Shown piece by piece: positions 1 to 9,323 of a DNA stretch of 64,000 nucleotides (position 1 is its first letter; every line of letters starts with the position of its first letter). Origin of the DNA: Vulcanimicrobiota bacterium (GTDB taxonomy: Bacteria; Vulcanimicrobiota; Vulcanimicrobiia; Eremiobacterales; Eremiobacteraceae). The stretch is taken from contig JABCYQ010000003.1 in the NCBI GenBank assembly GCA_013290125.1, positions 62,001-126,000 on the forward strand. Reading direction: 5' to 3'. Under the pieces are notes generated by a model. The model ran no database searches. It had not been told where the DNA came from and saw only the letters and a program-made list of their open reading frames with translations. The position numbers and the translations under genes were made by a program.

Positions 1-279
1 AACGCCAGCCTATCACTAACCGAACTTTCAGGCGTTCTGGGCATTAGCGCATCGCATCTCAAGACGCAATTCAAGCAGAGCATGGGACTGCCTGTGCATC
101 AGTACATCATCCGGCGCCGCGTCGACTTCGCAGTGGAACTCTTGTCCGGCGGCAAACGCCCGCTCAGCGACGTAGCGTTCCAGGCTGGATTCGCCGACCA
201 GAGCCACATGGCGCGCTGTATGCGCCGAGTCATCGGGATAACTCCCTCGGGCATCACTTCACATTTCGGAGGTCGTTGA
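1..279 (+). CDS. AraC-family regulator, C-terminal DNA-binding end (5' partial)
   Basis: The frame is open from base 1 and encodes the second half of an AraC/XylS DNA-binding domain: a first helix-turn-helix (LGISASHLKTQFKQ), the linker helix (YIIRRRVDFAVELLSGG) and the second helix-turn-helix with the family signature (DVAFQAGFADQSHMARCMRR) ending in GITP. The sensor domain lies upstream of the window, so the inducer cannot be told. Its stop codon TGA overlaps the ATG of the next gene, so the two are probably cotranscribed and translationally coupled. Confidence 0.9.
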   Translation, partial: NASLSLTELSGVLGISASHLKTQFKQSMGLPVHQYIIRRRVDFAVELLSGGKRPLSDVAFQAGFADQSHMARCMRRVIGITPSGITSHFGGR

Positions 280-857
280 TGGAATGGCGTATTCGCACGA
301 GCACGTTTGCGGGCTTGATAATGGCATTGTTGCTACCCGCGCTGGCGCTTTTATCGGTTGCCAGCGCCGCAACATCTGACGGTTCACAGGCTTCCGATCC
401 GACTCGGCAGCTCGGAATTTGGGAAGGCCGATGGACCTATACCGAACACGACTACGAAACGCCATACAGCCAAGCCCACACGAGCGATGGCACCGCCGAC
501 TGCGATTGGACGCCGAACCGGGGCTTTATGATGTGCGATTTTCTCAATCGCAACCCGGGTGCGGGAACTCCAGTCAACGACGTGGCGATATTTTGCTACA
601 GCCCCGCCGCAAGAACCTACATGCGTCTGCAAGTCTTCAGAGACGCTAAGCCGTTCTTGGCACAAATAACGGTAAAAGGGAACACGTGGGTTACGTCAGT
701 CGATTTTCCCGATAAGAGAGGAACGATCATATATCGAGACGTCTATGTGTTTTCGTCCGACGACAAACAAAGAATCACCACTGCCCAAATCTCCGCGGAT
801 AAGGGTCGGACGTGGGTCACGGTATCGCGGTTCACAGCCGTGAAGGTCAGTACGTAA
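279..857 (+). CDS. Small exported protein, DUF1579/lipocalin-like fold suspected
   Basis: A 192-residue protein with a hydrophobic signal sequence (about residues 8-31, ending in SAA). The mature part begins with LGIWEGRWTY and continues as alternating short strands, which resembles the DUF1579-like beta-barrel layout (LxGxW near the start). The function is not known. The start is the ATG preceded at 5 bases by GGAGGT (268-273); a TTG one codon earlier is less likely. It overlaps the end of the AraC gene and is probably in its operon. Confidence 0.7.
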   Translation: MEWRIRTSTFAGLIMALLLPALALLSVASAATSDGSQASDPTRQLGIWEGRWTYTEHDYETPYSQAHTSDGTADCDWTPNRGFMMCDFLNRNPGAGTPVNDVAIFCYSPAARTYMRLQVFRDAKPFLAQITVKGNTWVTSVDFPDKRGTIIYRDVYVFSSDDKQRITTAQISADKGRTWVTVSRFTAVKVST

Positions 858-961
858 TCGGTTAAGGACTCCGCGAGTGAAAAACGTCATGCAGTCAAAG
901 CCCGGAACCGTGCAGGGAAAGGCCTCGCCGCGCTTGGGTACGCGATGCGAGACTAGGAGTC

Positions 962-3184
962 ATGACGACATGTTTGCGCGCGTCGCTCGCCGCGTCGATG
1001 CTCATCGCTCTTTCGTGCGTCCCTCTTCTCTCGCTCGCTGACGCCGGCGGCGAATCCGGTGCCGCTCCAACGCTGACGGTGCCGCTGCTCCCGGCGGCGC
1101 CCCCGCTCGATGCGACGCTTGACGGTTCTTGGAGTGCGGCAGCGGTCGTGCACCTCACGTACGAGGCGACGTATCACAGGCCCGCGCCAGAGGACACCAC
1201 CATTCGCATCGGGAGGTATGGCAGCGCACTGTACGTCGCCTTCGAAGCCCAGCAGCGCGAGCCTATGGTCGCATCGCAAGTAACTGACGGCCCCGGCGTA
1301 CTCACCGGCGACGCTGTCATGGTTCATATCTGGCCCAACGGCTTGAACGGCTTTGCCTATTGGTACGCGACGAATCCCTTTGGTGCTCGCGATCAGTTTT
1401 CGAGCGAGAACTCCGGCTACGCGCCGCCGTGGCTGGCGTTCGGTCACCGCACGATCCACGGCTACGTCGCGATCCTGAAGATTCCGTTGAGCGCGATGCA
1501 CGTGCAAAAGAATGCCACGTGGCGCATGCAGTTCCATCGCATGGTCGTCGCTTCCAGCAGCAACTACGTATGGGAGCTCGCTTCCGAGCAGGCCAGCTTT
1601 GTCGACGCACGCTACGCCGGACACGTTGTCGGTCTCGATGAAACGCAAGCGACGGCACTGCATCCGCGACTGCAACTGTACGGCCTGGGCGAGGTCGCGT
1701 CGTCTGCGGTGGGCGGCTCCACGTCGCATGTCGGCGCTGATTTCTCGCTCCCCGTAACCGCAACGGCGTCGCTCTTCGGCACGCTGCATCCGGATTTCTC
1801 GAACGTCGAAATCGACCAGCAGTCGATCTCGCCGACCGAATTCGCGCGACGCTTCTCTGAGGTCCGCCCCTTCTTTGCGCAAGCCGCCTCGAATTTCGGA
1901 CAGCAAGCAAGCGTGAACGCGCCGATGAGCGTGCTCTATACGCCGACGATTCCTACGTTCAGCGACGGCTTCGGCGCCGAAGGACGCCAAGGCACCATAT
2001 CGTTCGGCATCTTCAACGCGCATGGCGACGGCCGCGACGACGACGCGCTCGCGCTCTTCGCGAGCGATCCGCACCAGGAATTGACCGTCGGCGCGCAGCG
2101 AGTCGGTGTCGACACGACCTCAACGGATGCGTCCGGCTTCCGCGATCTCGTCGACGAGGAGAGCATCGCTCTCTTCAACCCTCACGGCCATCTGACGTCG
2201 TTTGCGAATATCGCGTCGGAGAAGGGTACCTCGGTGACCGCGCCGGGCGATGCCGAGTATTCTGACGTCGGCGAGAATTTCCAGACGTCAACGGCGCAGG
2301 TGGCCGTAGCACTTCAGAAGATGGGACCGCAGTTCGCACCCGCAGACGGCTATTCCAATCAGCCGCCGGGCGAGCCGGGCATCGCCGGCTTCACGAGCTT
2401 TGCGAGCAAGCAGATCAACTTCTCGCAGACGGCGCGCGTGCTCGACGTTGCTTTCTCGGTCAACGCCGATCGCTACCACTCACCCGACGGCAACGTGAAT
2501 CAATCCGATTTTGCGGATAGTGCGCGCGTCGATTTCAAGGATTTGATCACGCTGATGGGGATGCAAGGCGTCTCGTCGCTGCAGACGTGCGTTCCTCTGT
2601 CGCCGTCTACTTGCTCTCAGGAATTCTTGCCCTACAACAACGGCGGCTACATGGCGCAATATGCGGCGAACACTTCACACCCGTCCACGATAATGTATTT
2701 GACGGGAGAATATTTTCACGGCCGCCTGGACTCGTGGACGAGGTCGTTCGCGCTTCCGCTCGCCCAGCGCGCGACACTGGTCTTGGAAGCGGACGACACA
2801 ACGTACGTGTCGGCGCTCGCCGGTGAACCGGACACAAAGCAGTGGCTCGACCGCGCGAGCCTCAACTTTCAGTTCAACCGATCGCTCTCCGTGGATCTCG
2901 GCGCGCGCCGAATCCTTGGGACCACGCAGCCCTATGCATTTGCACCGCTCGGGCTGACGAGCGCCTTCACGGCGTCGGTCTGCCGAGGAAACGTCAACGT
3001 CTTCTATCCGATCACCGCGGGATGTACTGCCAGCGATGATGCGACGAACCTCTCCGCAGCCTTCCATTTCTTTCGCGGCCAGAACGAGCTGTATGTGGTC
3101 TACGGAAACCCGAGCCGGTTATCGACGGTCCCCGCACTGTACGTCAAATTCATTCGATACATCGGTGCCGGAAAAGGCTCCTAG
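962..3184 (+). CDS. DUF5916-like outer-membrane protein with CBM9-like N-terminus (paralogue 1)
   Basis: A 740-residue exported protein with a signal peptide (residues 1-27). Residues about 36-230 look like a carbohydrate-binding family 9-like domain: PPLDATLDGSWSAA at the start, then IWPNGLNG and FSSENSGYAPPW. The rest is rich in alternating aromatic strands and contains the hallmark PDFSNVEIDQQSISPTEF followed by RFSEVRPFF, as in DUF5916 proteins whose C-terminus is predicted to be an outer-membrane beta-barrel. Two paralogues lie at 18035-20095 and 61364-63496 and share these motifs. The substrate is unknown. AGGAG lies just before the ATG. Its TAG stop shares the palindrome CTAG with the convergent downstream gene. 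Confidence 0.8.
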   Translation: MTTCLRASLAASMLIALSCVPLLSLADAGGESGAAPTLTVPLLPAAPPLDATLDGSWSAAAVVHLTYEATYHRPAPEDTTIRIGRYGSALYVAFEAQQREPMVASQVTDGPGVLTGDAVMVHIWPNGLNGFAYWYATNPFGARDQFSSENSGYAPPWLAFGHRTIHGYVAILKIPLSAMHVQKNATWRMQFHRMVVASSSNYVWELASEQASFVDARYAGHVVGLDETQATALHPRLQLYGLGEVASSAVGGSTSHVGADFSLPVTATASLFGTLHPDFSNVEIDQQSISPTEFARRFSEVRPFFAQAASNFGQQASVNAPMSVLYTPTIPTFSDGFGAEGRQGTISFGIFNAHGDGRDDDALALFASDPHQELTVGAQRVGVDTTSTDASGFRDLVDEESIALFNPHGHLTSFANIASEKGTSVTAPGDAEYSDVGENFQTSTAQVAVALQKMGPQFAPADGYSNQPPGEPGIAGFTSFASKQINFSQTARVLDVAFSVNADRYHSPDGNVNQSDFADSARVDFKDLITLMGMQGVSSLQTCVPLSPSTCSQEFLPYNNGGYMAQYAANTSHPSTIMYLTGEYFHGRLDSWTRSFALPLAQRATLVLEADDTTYVSALAGEPDTKQWLDRASLNFQFNRSLSVDLGARRILGTTQPYAFAPLGLTSAFTASVCRGNVNVFYPITAGCTASDDATNLSAAFHFFRGQNELYVVYGNPSRLSTVPALYVKFIRYIGAGKGS

Positions 3185-4059
3185 TGATCCAGGGTCAGCC
3201 AGCGGTGAAGATCGACCGTCCAAACGGCGCGGCGAGAGGAATAGTATAACTTCTCCGCGTCGGTTGAGAGACGGGCTTCCACCGCGTCGCCCGCAGGGTC
3301 GATCGCGGCTCCCATATCGCGCGGTACTGTCCACCCCGAGCCTTGGCGGAACGAAATGAACAGCGCGCTTTTATCCGAGGGCGCTGGCGGCCGCGTCGAT
3401 GTAAAAATCACGAATGAGCCGTCGGGAGCAATAGTCGGATCGAAGTCCGCGTACCGCATGTCGCTGAACGGTGCAAGCGAACTGCTTGCGTAGACGCCGT
3501 GCTCACGTCGTGCGGTGAAGAGGTGGAACCGCCCGCCGGGCCCGGATGCGCGCATGAAGTAGAGCGTTCCATGCGCGTCGATGGCTGGGCTGAATGTTGA
3601 GGTATTCGCGTTGACGCCGTCCGGCAAACGCACCGGAGCTCCCCATCCGCTTCGCGTTGGTTTCACGATCCAAAGGTTCCCGCCCCGCGCGTGACTGTAG
3701 CTGCCGTTGTAGTACGCGTCTAGCGGCTTTCCGCTTGCGTCTCCCGGGCGGTTAGAGGAAAAGATCATGGTGTCGCCATCCGGCGAGAGCACTTCTTCTA
3801 GATCGCGCCACCGGCCTGAGAACGGGACCGTGAGGGGTGGCGACCAAGACTCGCCGCTTCTCTGCGAGACGACGATCGCGTAGCTCGTTCGACCAGCGAC
3901 CCGCGTTAAGTACAGAGTGCCGCCGTCTTGGGTAAATGCAGCGTCCATCACGCGCGTGCCGTGCGGAAGTGCGAACGGAGCAAAGCGTTTCGGGGCCGCA
4001 GGCTGCGCCGCCGCGAGCAGCGCGATGCAAGACGCCGCAGCGAGCCATCGGAAAAGCAC
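3181..4059 (-). CDS. Exported WD40/PD40-type beta-propeller protein (TolB-like)
   Basis: The protein has a short signal sequence followed by repeated PD40-type blades (DGGTLYLTR, DGDTMIFSSNRPG, HGTLYFMRASGPGG, DGSFVIFTSTRPP, DAEKLYYSSRR), as in the propeller of TolB and similar periplasmic proteins. I chose the GTG at 4059, with AAGGGG 4 bases upstream, because the signal peptide (LFRWLAAASCIALLAAAQ) starts there. The longer frame from an ATG at 4140 would run into the neighbouring gene. It likely binds a protein or ligand; no catalytic residues are visible. Its stop overlaps that of the convergent DUF5916-like gene. Confidence 0.75.
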   Translation of the reverse strand: MLFRWLAAASCIALLAAAQPAAPKRFAPFALPHGTRVMDAAFTQDGGTLYLTRVAGRTSYAIVVSQRSGESWSPPLTVPFSGRWRDLEEVLSPDGDTMIFSSNRPGDASGKPLDAYYNGSYSHARGGNLWIVKPTRSGWGAPVRLPDGVNANTSTFSPAIDAHGTLYFMRASGPGGRFHLFTARREHGVYASSSLAPFSDMRYADFDPTIAPDGSFVIFTSTRPPAPSDKSALFISFRQGSGWTVPRDMGAAIDPAGDAVEARLSTDAEKLYYSSRRAVWTVDLHRWLTLDH

Positions 4060-4117
4060 GTTACCCCTTATCGTGTGGGCGAGCGGCCGAGACTTCTGGC
4101 CAATCGGTCGACTAAGT

Positions 4118-4846
4118 TCACATCGTTGCGGGCGACCCATCGGACCAGGTCCCGACGGGGACGAAAAAGAGCGCCCACGGTTGGGGCCAGATAAGGTGGC
4201 TGCTGTCGAAGACTACCGGAGAACCGACTCGATTGGCACCCCAGCTTTCACCTGAGTTGGCGCCGAGCGGTTCGGGAGTGTAGATCATGATGTGCGAGTG
4301 CCATGCTTTGACATGATCGTCGATGTACGAATCCTTCGCCATCATATATGCCATCGAGCCGTTCTCCGGCACTGACAGCTGCTTATTGGCGATGGCCGCC
4401 GTCAAGCTCGCGCGTATCTGAGCTTCGGTCGCGCCGGCCAGCGCCATCTTGGTCTCAAAGACGGTGTAGGGAAGAACGGTACGCGAAGCTTGCGGATTGA
4501 AACAAATCGGCGTACGGACTCTCGGGTTCCAGAAATTGTCGTCATCGAAGGCCTTTGTCCACGAGCGCTCCACCTCACACGTGAAACCGTTCGTGCCTTG
4601 TACGGCGGTTTCGTAGCCGTGCGCGGTAAGCACCCAGACGGTGGCCTTACCCGAGATCGCCTTAGGGGCGGCTGTGCGAGCGAAGTCGATTTCACCTTGA
4701 CGATCCGCCATGAGGTATTTGTTGACGGGGGCCATCGTCGGATAGAGTGTCGATTGTGCGGCTCGAGCTGGACTCGGGATTGCGGTGCTGAGAATTGCGA
4801 GCATCGCAAGCGCACCCAACATCGGAACTCCTGAGAGCGGTTTCAT
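4118..4846 (-). CDS. Exported protein of unknown function
   Basis: About 242 residues with a clear signal peptide (hydrophobic residues about 8-24, cleavage after ARA). The start is the ATG at 4846, preceded by GGAAAGG. The mature part holds VWVLTAHGYETAVQGTNGF, a Cys-containing ERSWTKAFDDDNFWNP and a His-rich VKAWHSHIMIY stretch, and ends with hydrophobic strands (PWALFFVPVGTWSDG). I do not recognise the family. The gene sits about 60 bases upstream of the propeller gene in the same direction and may share its transcript. No gene is seen in the 190 bases on its upstream side. Confidence 0.65.
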   Translation of the reverse strand: MKPLSGVPMLGALAMLAILSTAIPSPARAAQSTLYPTMAPVNKYLMADRQGEIDFARTAAPKAISGKATVWVLTAHGYETAVQGTNGFTCEVERSWTKAFDDDNFWNPRVRTPICFNPQASRTVLPYTVFETKMALAGATEAQIRASLTAAIANKQLSVPENGSMAYMMAKDSYIDDHVKAWHSHIMIYTPEPLGANSGESWGANRVGSPVVFDSSHLIWPQPWALFFVPVGTWSDGSPATM

Positions 4847-5035
4847 GATAGAGCCTTTCCACGGATGGCGTACGTTGCGGAACGGCGTCTTTGTAATCGA
4901 CGCTGATGGCGGCGGCGATGGACGCAAACGACGTGATGCGGCGTCGGTTTGAACTGTTTCCTTAGTTCACCTTTAGGTGACGACGCGCTGCCGAAATAGT
5001 TGGCCTTTTGTGTTATGGTCTGTCCGAAGATACAT

Positions 5036-7162
5036 TCAGATGAGTTCGGCGATGCGCGACGCGGCGCGCGCCGCGCCATCGGTCTCGACCGCAAGGTAGT
5101 CGATAGGCCTTCTGAGCTCGCTTGCGATCGCGTGTGCGATGGTCTCAGGCGTTGATGTCTCGTAGTCCATGCAGCGGCCGGCGCGGTAGCGCTCGAGACG
5201 GTGACGCACGTGGAAGTTCTGTTCGAAATGATGTCGTAGCGGAAAGTATAGGAATGGGCGGCGATTCGCTGTGAGCTCCATCGTGGTCGAAAGGCCGCCC
5301 TGCACGACCGCTATGTCGCACGCCGCCAGATGGCGATACAGTTCGTGCACGTACGCGCGAATCTCTAGGCCCTCGGCCGACGGGAGCGTCGCGGGATCGA
5401 TCCGCGGCCCGGCGACTGCGATCATGCGCAGACTCGGCACGAGGCCCTTGGCAGCGGCATACGACTCGATGACGCGCTTCAAAAGATGCGCGCCGACCCC
5501 CGAGCCGCCGACCGTGACGATGCAAACGGTTTCGTCTGGTTTGTAGCCGAGCTCTGCGCGCAGCGCGGCGCGGTCGGAAAACACGGCGGGATCGAAGCCC
5601 GTGATGTATCCGCTGAAATCGAAATGCTGCGTTGTCCAGTCTCTGACGAGCGGAAGTTCGGCGCCAAGACGGTCCGGCACGACGTCGTCGGGATTGCCGA
5701 CGAAGATCGAGCGGTCGCGAAGACGCGGATAGCGCGCGATATGTTCGACCATCTCGGCGTTGTAGTCTGCGGCGAGAAACGATTCGCGCTTCCCGCCGTC
5801 TGGCATCGGAAGCCAGCCGACGAAATCCGTCATCCATACGAACGGGGCGCGCTTCTCTTCCGGATTCTCGTGGAGAAAGTGGTCAAGCTCCCATGCTTCA
5901 TCGCCGATCCAGAGATCGTACGGGTCGTCACGCACGATGTCGTGGAAGACCATGAAGTTGTTGACGAGTATCTCGTCCATCGTCCGCATGGCTTGGAACG
6001 CGTGCAGATCGTGTTCCGCCGATTCGCCTTCGATATGCTTGCTTTCACTGGCGAGCAGCCGGCTTGCAGGGTGAATCCGCTCGCCGCTTCTCTCCAAGAC
6101 GGCCGTGACCGGGTTCTGGGCGAGCCAATCAATCTCAAGATCGGGATGCAGACGGCGCAGCTCGCGGGCAATCGCGATGTCGCGCTGCGTGTGGCCGAGA
6201 CCTATCGGCGATGAAACAAAGAGCGCGCGACGCCGGCGCGATCGGGCTGAGGACCAGCGGCGCGGTTCGGGCGCTATGCCGTTGCCGAAAACCCGATCCG
6301 CAAAATCTCGCAGCAGCAGATTGACCTTCACCGGTTGCCGGCCCCACAACAGGTGGCCGCTTCCCTCGAAGATCACGAGCTCAGCTCCTGTGGCTTTTGC
6401 CACGGCGACGCCGCGCGTGGGCGAGACCAAGCGGTCGTGCTCGCCGTGCATGACGAGTACGGGGCACTCGACCTTTCGATAGATCTCGGCCAACTCCGGA
6501 TCAGACGCGTTGAGCGTGCCGAGGTACTCCGGCGCGTCGACCGTGGCGATCAGCGTCTGCGGCGTGGTCTGTAGTCCCCACGCGACGCTGTCTTCCCACT
6601 GTTTGGTCGAATGCGGCTCGGGCAGAGCTTCATTGAAGAAAAACTCGAGATAGTCGCGGAAGTGCTCCGGCCAATAGTGGCGATTCTCTTTTTCCCAACC
6701 CTCGTACGTGGTGCACACGTCGTCGAACGAGCTCGTCTCACGATCAGGCATCGTCTCGCCGTACGGCGAGACCGGCGCGAAAAAGACGAGGCCGCGCGCG
6801 CGTAACGGATGTTCGCCCGCGAGCAACGTCGCGGTCCAAGCTTCGGTGCAGATGCCGACGATCACCGCGCTCTCCGTGCCGGTCGCGTCCATAACGGCGA
6901 TGGCATCTGCAACGCGCTTCCAGTCTGTGTATTGTGCCGGATCGGCCGATCGATCGGATTTGCCATTGCCGACGGGGTCGAACGTGACGACGCGAAAATG
7001 CCGCGCGAGATGCGGCACCTGAAGCTTCCACGCCCGCGAATGGCCGATGGCCCAGGGCGGCAGCAAGAGAACGGTGTTCGGTCCGTCACCGAACACTTCG
7101 AAAAAGATCTTCAGGCCATCGCGCTCGGCGAATCCGTCGCGATCCGGTACGCGGGCTCTCAT
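5036..7162 (-). CDS. Fusion of alpha/beta-hydrolase and GT-B glycosyltransferase
   Basis: A 708-residue two-domain protein. Residues about 10-295 are an alpha/beta hydrolase (VLLLPPWAIGHS, FDPVGNGKSDRS, acid in HGEHDRLVSP, base in EGSGHLLWG). The nucleophile elbow reads GICTEA, so Cys105 replaces the usual serine and the second Gly of GxSxG is Glu. Residues about 310-708 are a GT-B glycosyltransferase of the MurG/UGT type (LFVSSPIGLGHTQRDIAIAREL at the N-terminal half; VVQGGLSTTMELTANRRPFLYFPL as nucleotide-sugar loop). The ATG at 7162 overlaps the TetR stop (ATGA), which fixes the start. The sugar donor and acceptor are unknown; coupling to the TetR, DUF2182 and DUF1326 genes suggests one operon. 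Confidence 0.85.
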   Translation of the reverse strand: MRARVPDRDGFAERDGLKIFFEVFGDGPNTVLLLPPWAIGHSRAWKLQVPHLARHFRVVTFDPVGNGKSDRSADPAQYTDWKRVADAIAVMDATGTESAVIVGICTEAWTATLLAGEHPLRARGLVFFAPVSPYGETMPDRETSSFDDVCTTYEGWEKENRHYWPEHFRDYLEFFFNEALPEPHSTKQWEDSVAWGLQTTPQTLIATVDAPEYLGTLNASDPELAEIYRKVECPVLVMHGEHDRLVSPTRGVAVAKATGAELVIFEGSGHLLWGRQPVKVNLLLRDFADRVFGNGIAPEPRRWSSARSRRRRALFVSSPIGLGHTQRDIAIARELRRLHPDLEIDWLAQNPVTAVLERSGERIHPASRLLASESKHIEGESAEHDLHAFQAMRTMDEILVNNFMVFHDIVRDDPYDLWIGDEAWELDHFLHENPEEKRAPFVWMTDFVGWLPMPDGGKRESFLAADYNAEMVEHIARYPRLRDRSIFVGNPDDVVPDRLGAELPLVRDWTTQHFDFSGYITGFDPAVFSDRAALRAELGYKPDETVCIVTVGGSGVGAHLLKRVIESYAAAKGLVPSLRMIAVAGPRIDPATLPSAEGLEIRAYVHELYRHLAACDIAVVQGGLSTTMELTANRRPFLYFPLRHHFEQNFHVRHRLERYRAGRCMDYETSTPETIAHAIASELRRPIDYLAVETDGAARAASRIAELI

Positions 7163-7791
7163 GTTTTTCGCTTTCTCTTTTGTGCTTCGAGTTTTTGAAG
7201 CCATTCATCGATGGCCTTTAGTAAGGCAGAATGGCCCGTGCGAATGCCGGAAAGCATGCGCAAGTGCATGCCGAGGTTGAACGTGGCGACCAGCGCCACG
7301 ATCGCCTCCAACGGATACTTGCTGCGATCGAGTCCATACTCGTCGATCGCCTTGTCGAACGCTTCGGTCACGACTTGAAACCAAGCCGCGTCCACTTTGG
7401 CGACGCGCTTGCGCATTTCCGCATCGTTCCAAGCCATGGCCTGCAATTCGTACCAGACTTTTGCGTAGCCGTCGGCTGAATCTTCATCGAGGTAGCGCAT
7501 CGCGGCGCGCCACTTTTCGATGAACGGTCTCTCTTCGGCGTACATCTCGCGCTGCCGTTTGATCAGGCGATCGGTGTGACGCTCGAGCACTTGAAGCAAT
7601 AGCTCCGGCATCGATCCAAAATAGTAGTGCACGAGCCCATGATTGAGGCCGGCTTCTTCTGCGAGCTTACGGGTCGTTATATCCGCATAGCCGACGCTGA
7701 TGAGCAGGCGCTCCGCCGCATCGAGGAACGCTTGTTCGGCTTCTTCCCGTGCCGGCGTGATGCCGAGACGCGCGCGAGATCGAACTTTAAT
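7159..7791 (-). CDS. TetR-family regulator with probable ATT start codon
   Basis: Reading upstream of the first standard start (GTG at 7632) the frame stays open and gives a complete TetR DNA-binding region: ARLGITPAREEAEQAFLDAA, then RLLISVGYADITTRKLAEEA, then GLNHGLVHYYFGS. No ATG, GTG or TTG lies in frame upstream of this helix-turn-helix before a stop. An ATT at 7789-7791 is preceded 8 bases upstream by GGAGG (7800-7804 on the complementary strand), giving a 210-residue protein, the usual family length. The ligand-binding part is unassigned. It lies 38 bases downstream of DUF2182 and its stop overlaps the next ATG, so it probably regulates this operon through the palindrome at 9324-9352. 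Confidence 0.85.
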   Translation of the reverse strand: MKVRSRARLGITPAREEAEQAFLDAAERLLISVGYADITTRKLAEEAGLNHGLVHYYFGSMPELLLQVLERHTDRLIKRQREMYAEERPFIEKWRAAMRYLDEDSADGYAKVWYELQAMAWNDAEMRKRVAKVDAAWFQVVTEAFDKAIDEYGLDRSKYPLEAIVALVATFNLGMHLRMLSGIRTGHSALLKAIDEWLQKLEAQKRKRKT

Positions 7792-7829
7792 GCTATGAAC
7801 CTCCGTGCGAATATATCGCGATTCGGACC

Positions 7830-8615
7830 CTAAAGCCCCGGCACTGACCCAGGCGCTAACAGCGCGATGATGGCAAGAACGCCAAGGCCTGCGCCGATCG
7901 GCACTACGAAGCGCTCTCCTCGGGGCGCAGCCTTTTCAACGAGCATGATCAGCGCGAGCACACCCATCCACGCGAGGTGCGCGACTCCCGCGGCGAACAT
8001 CACGAGCATCAGCGCCCAACAGCAACCTAGACAGAAGAGCGCGTGACCAAGACCCAGACGCAGACCGTTCCGTGCGCCGCGTTGATAGTGCGACATCAAA
8101 TACAGGCCCGGGTGACGGCATGCCTTCAGACAGGCGTCTTTGAGCGGCGTGAGTTGGTAGACAGCGGCAAGTGCAAGCGTGGCCGCTGCGACGATCTGCG
8201 CATGCGCCGCGAGCCACGGCCATGCGTCCACGAGTCGGTGGACCTGCATATCGCCGGCGAACGCGGCGAGCGCGAAGGCTGTCCACACGCCGAAATACGC
8301 CGTGAGGAAGAGCGCGAGCGCGCGCGGGAATTCCGGCGCGTTGCTCGCAGCGATCTTGTACATCCTTATGAATGGCAAGGACGACGGCAGCATCATGGCC
8401 GCCGTCATCACTTGCCACGAGCAGAGCACGAGCAGGGCGGACAGCCAGAATGGCCGGCCGCTTTCGTACAAGGCGTGGTGGTGGAACTGGGCGGCGGCGC
8501 CGCTCAGCTCCGCCCACGCGCTCACGACCCAGGCAGCCGCGATGCACGCCGTTATGATGCCTATCGTTCCGACGAACGATGCCGGCCTTACTCGCCGCTC
8601 CGCGATCGCCGCCAC
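7830..8615 (-). CDS. DUF2182 multi-spanning membrane protein
   Basis: A 261-residue integral membrane protein with about six hydrophobic segments. It carries the DUF2182 hallmarks: WQVMTAAMMLPSS, AVYQLTPLKDACLKACRHP with paired Cys, and a Cys-containing LGCCWALM helix, which have led to the family being called a predicted metal-binding membrane protein. The start is a GTG at 8615, two bases after the DUF1326 stop. DUF2182 and DUF1326 genes are commonly adjacent in other bacteria, so they probably act together. The actual function is not established. Confidence 0.9.
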   Translation of the reverse strand: MAAIAERRVRPASFVGTIGIITACIAAAWVVSAWAELSGAAAQFHHHALYESGRPFWLSALLVLCSWQVMTAAMMLPSSLPFIRMYKIAASNAPEFPRALALFLTAYFGVWTAFALAAFAGDMQVHRLVDAWPWLAAHAQIVAAATLALAAVYQLTPLKDACLKACRHPGLYLMSHYQRGARNGLRLGLGHALFCLGCCWALMLVMFAAGVAHLAWMGVLALIMLVEKAAPRGERFVVPIGAGLGVLAIIALLAPGSVPGL

Positions 8616-8617
8616 GG

Positions 8618-9262
8618 TTATGCTTCCATCCTGAAGTCACCCTGAATCGCGTTGCGATCTTTGAACGTCCACACCATGCCGTGTTCGGGGATGTTGACGA
8701 CGTGTTCGCTCGCCTTCGACACGTACGCCGGCGCACCGGCTATCGTGCTGAAGATGCTGTCGCGCAGGGTCGTCGCTGTTCCGTACGCGCTTTTGTATGG
8801 CGCCATCGTCGCGCGCACTTTGTCGCCGACGGAGATCGTGCCCTCACCGCCGGTCAGCTTGTGCTGGATCGGCGCGTCGTACGTGGCAAGATCCTCGCCG
8901 ATGAGTCCGTTCAGATCCGCAAGTGGACCGCCGAGGCGGCCGTGCCATGCGTCGAGTATCGCCTTGCGCTGTTCGGGCGTGGCCTTGCCATCGACATACG
9001 TGACCCGCTTCCAACTCTTGGGCACGAGCACGTTGCCGGGGATCTTGACGACCTGCACGTACGTGAGTCCGCTGACATCGATGCCGTCGATTTCGCCTTT
9101 GTCGATGTGATACGCGTTGAACGCATCGCACGAACCGCCGTCCGGATCTTCGCCGATCCAGCAGCGGCATAATGTCTTGCACGAACACGCTTCGAGCAGC
9201 GTGCCGGTGAGGACGTAGGCCTTACCGGTCGCCTTGGCTCGACCTTGAGACTGAATTGCCAT
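8618..9262 (-). CDS. DUF1326 protein
   Basis: A 214-residue soluble protein without a signal peptide. The Cys-rich N-terminal motif EACSCKTLCRCWIGEDPDGG is characteristic of DUF1326, followed by AYHIDKGEIDGIDVSGL and a beta-rich middle. The Cys cluster (positions about 26-45) suggests metal or thiol chemistry, but no activity is known. It is the first gene of the leftward unit ending at 5036, and a promoter with a palindromic operator lies 60-120 bases upstream. No strong ribosome-binding site is evident before the ATG. Confidence 0.9.
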   Translation of the reverse strand: MAIQSQGRAKATGKAYVLTGTLLEACSCKTLCRCWIGEDPDGGSCDAFNAYHIDKGEIDGIDVSGLTYVQVVKIPGNVLVPKSWKRVTYVDGKATPEQRKAILDAWHGRLGGPLADLNGLIGEDLATYDAPIQHKLTGGEGTISVGDKVRATMAPYKSAYGTATTLRDSIFSTIAGAPAYVSKASEHVVNIPEHGMVWTFKDRNAIQGDFRMEA

Positions 9263-9323
9263 GAGAGTCCGTACTCCTTCGTCTTGGTTATGAGGGGACC
9301 GGAAGGCGTTGAGTCCGACCTAG

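Noticed and set aside
953-2074. Long antisense frame inside the first DUF5916-like gene
   Set aside because: Arg-rich product, no family, typical shadow in GC-rich DNA.
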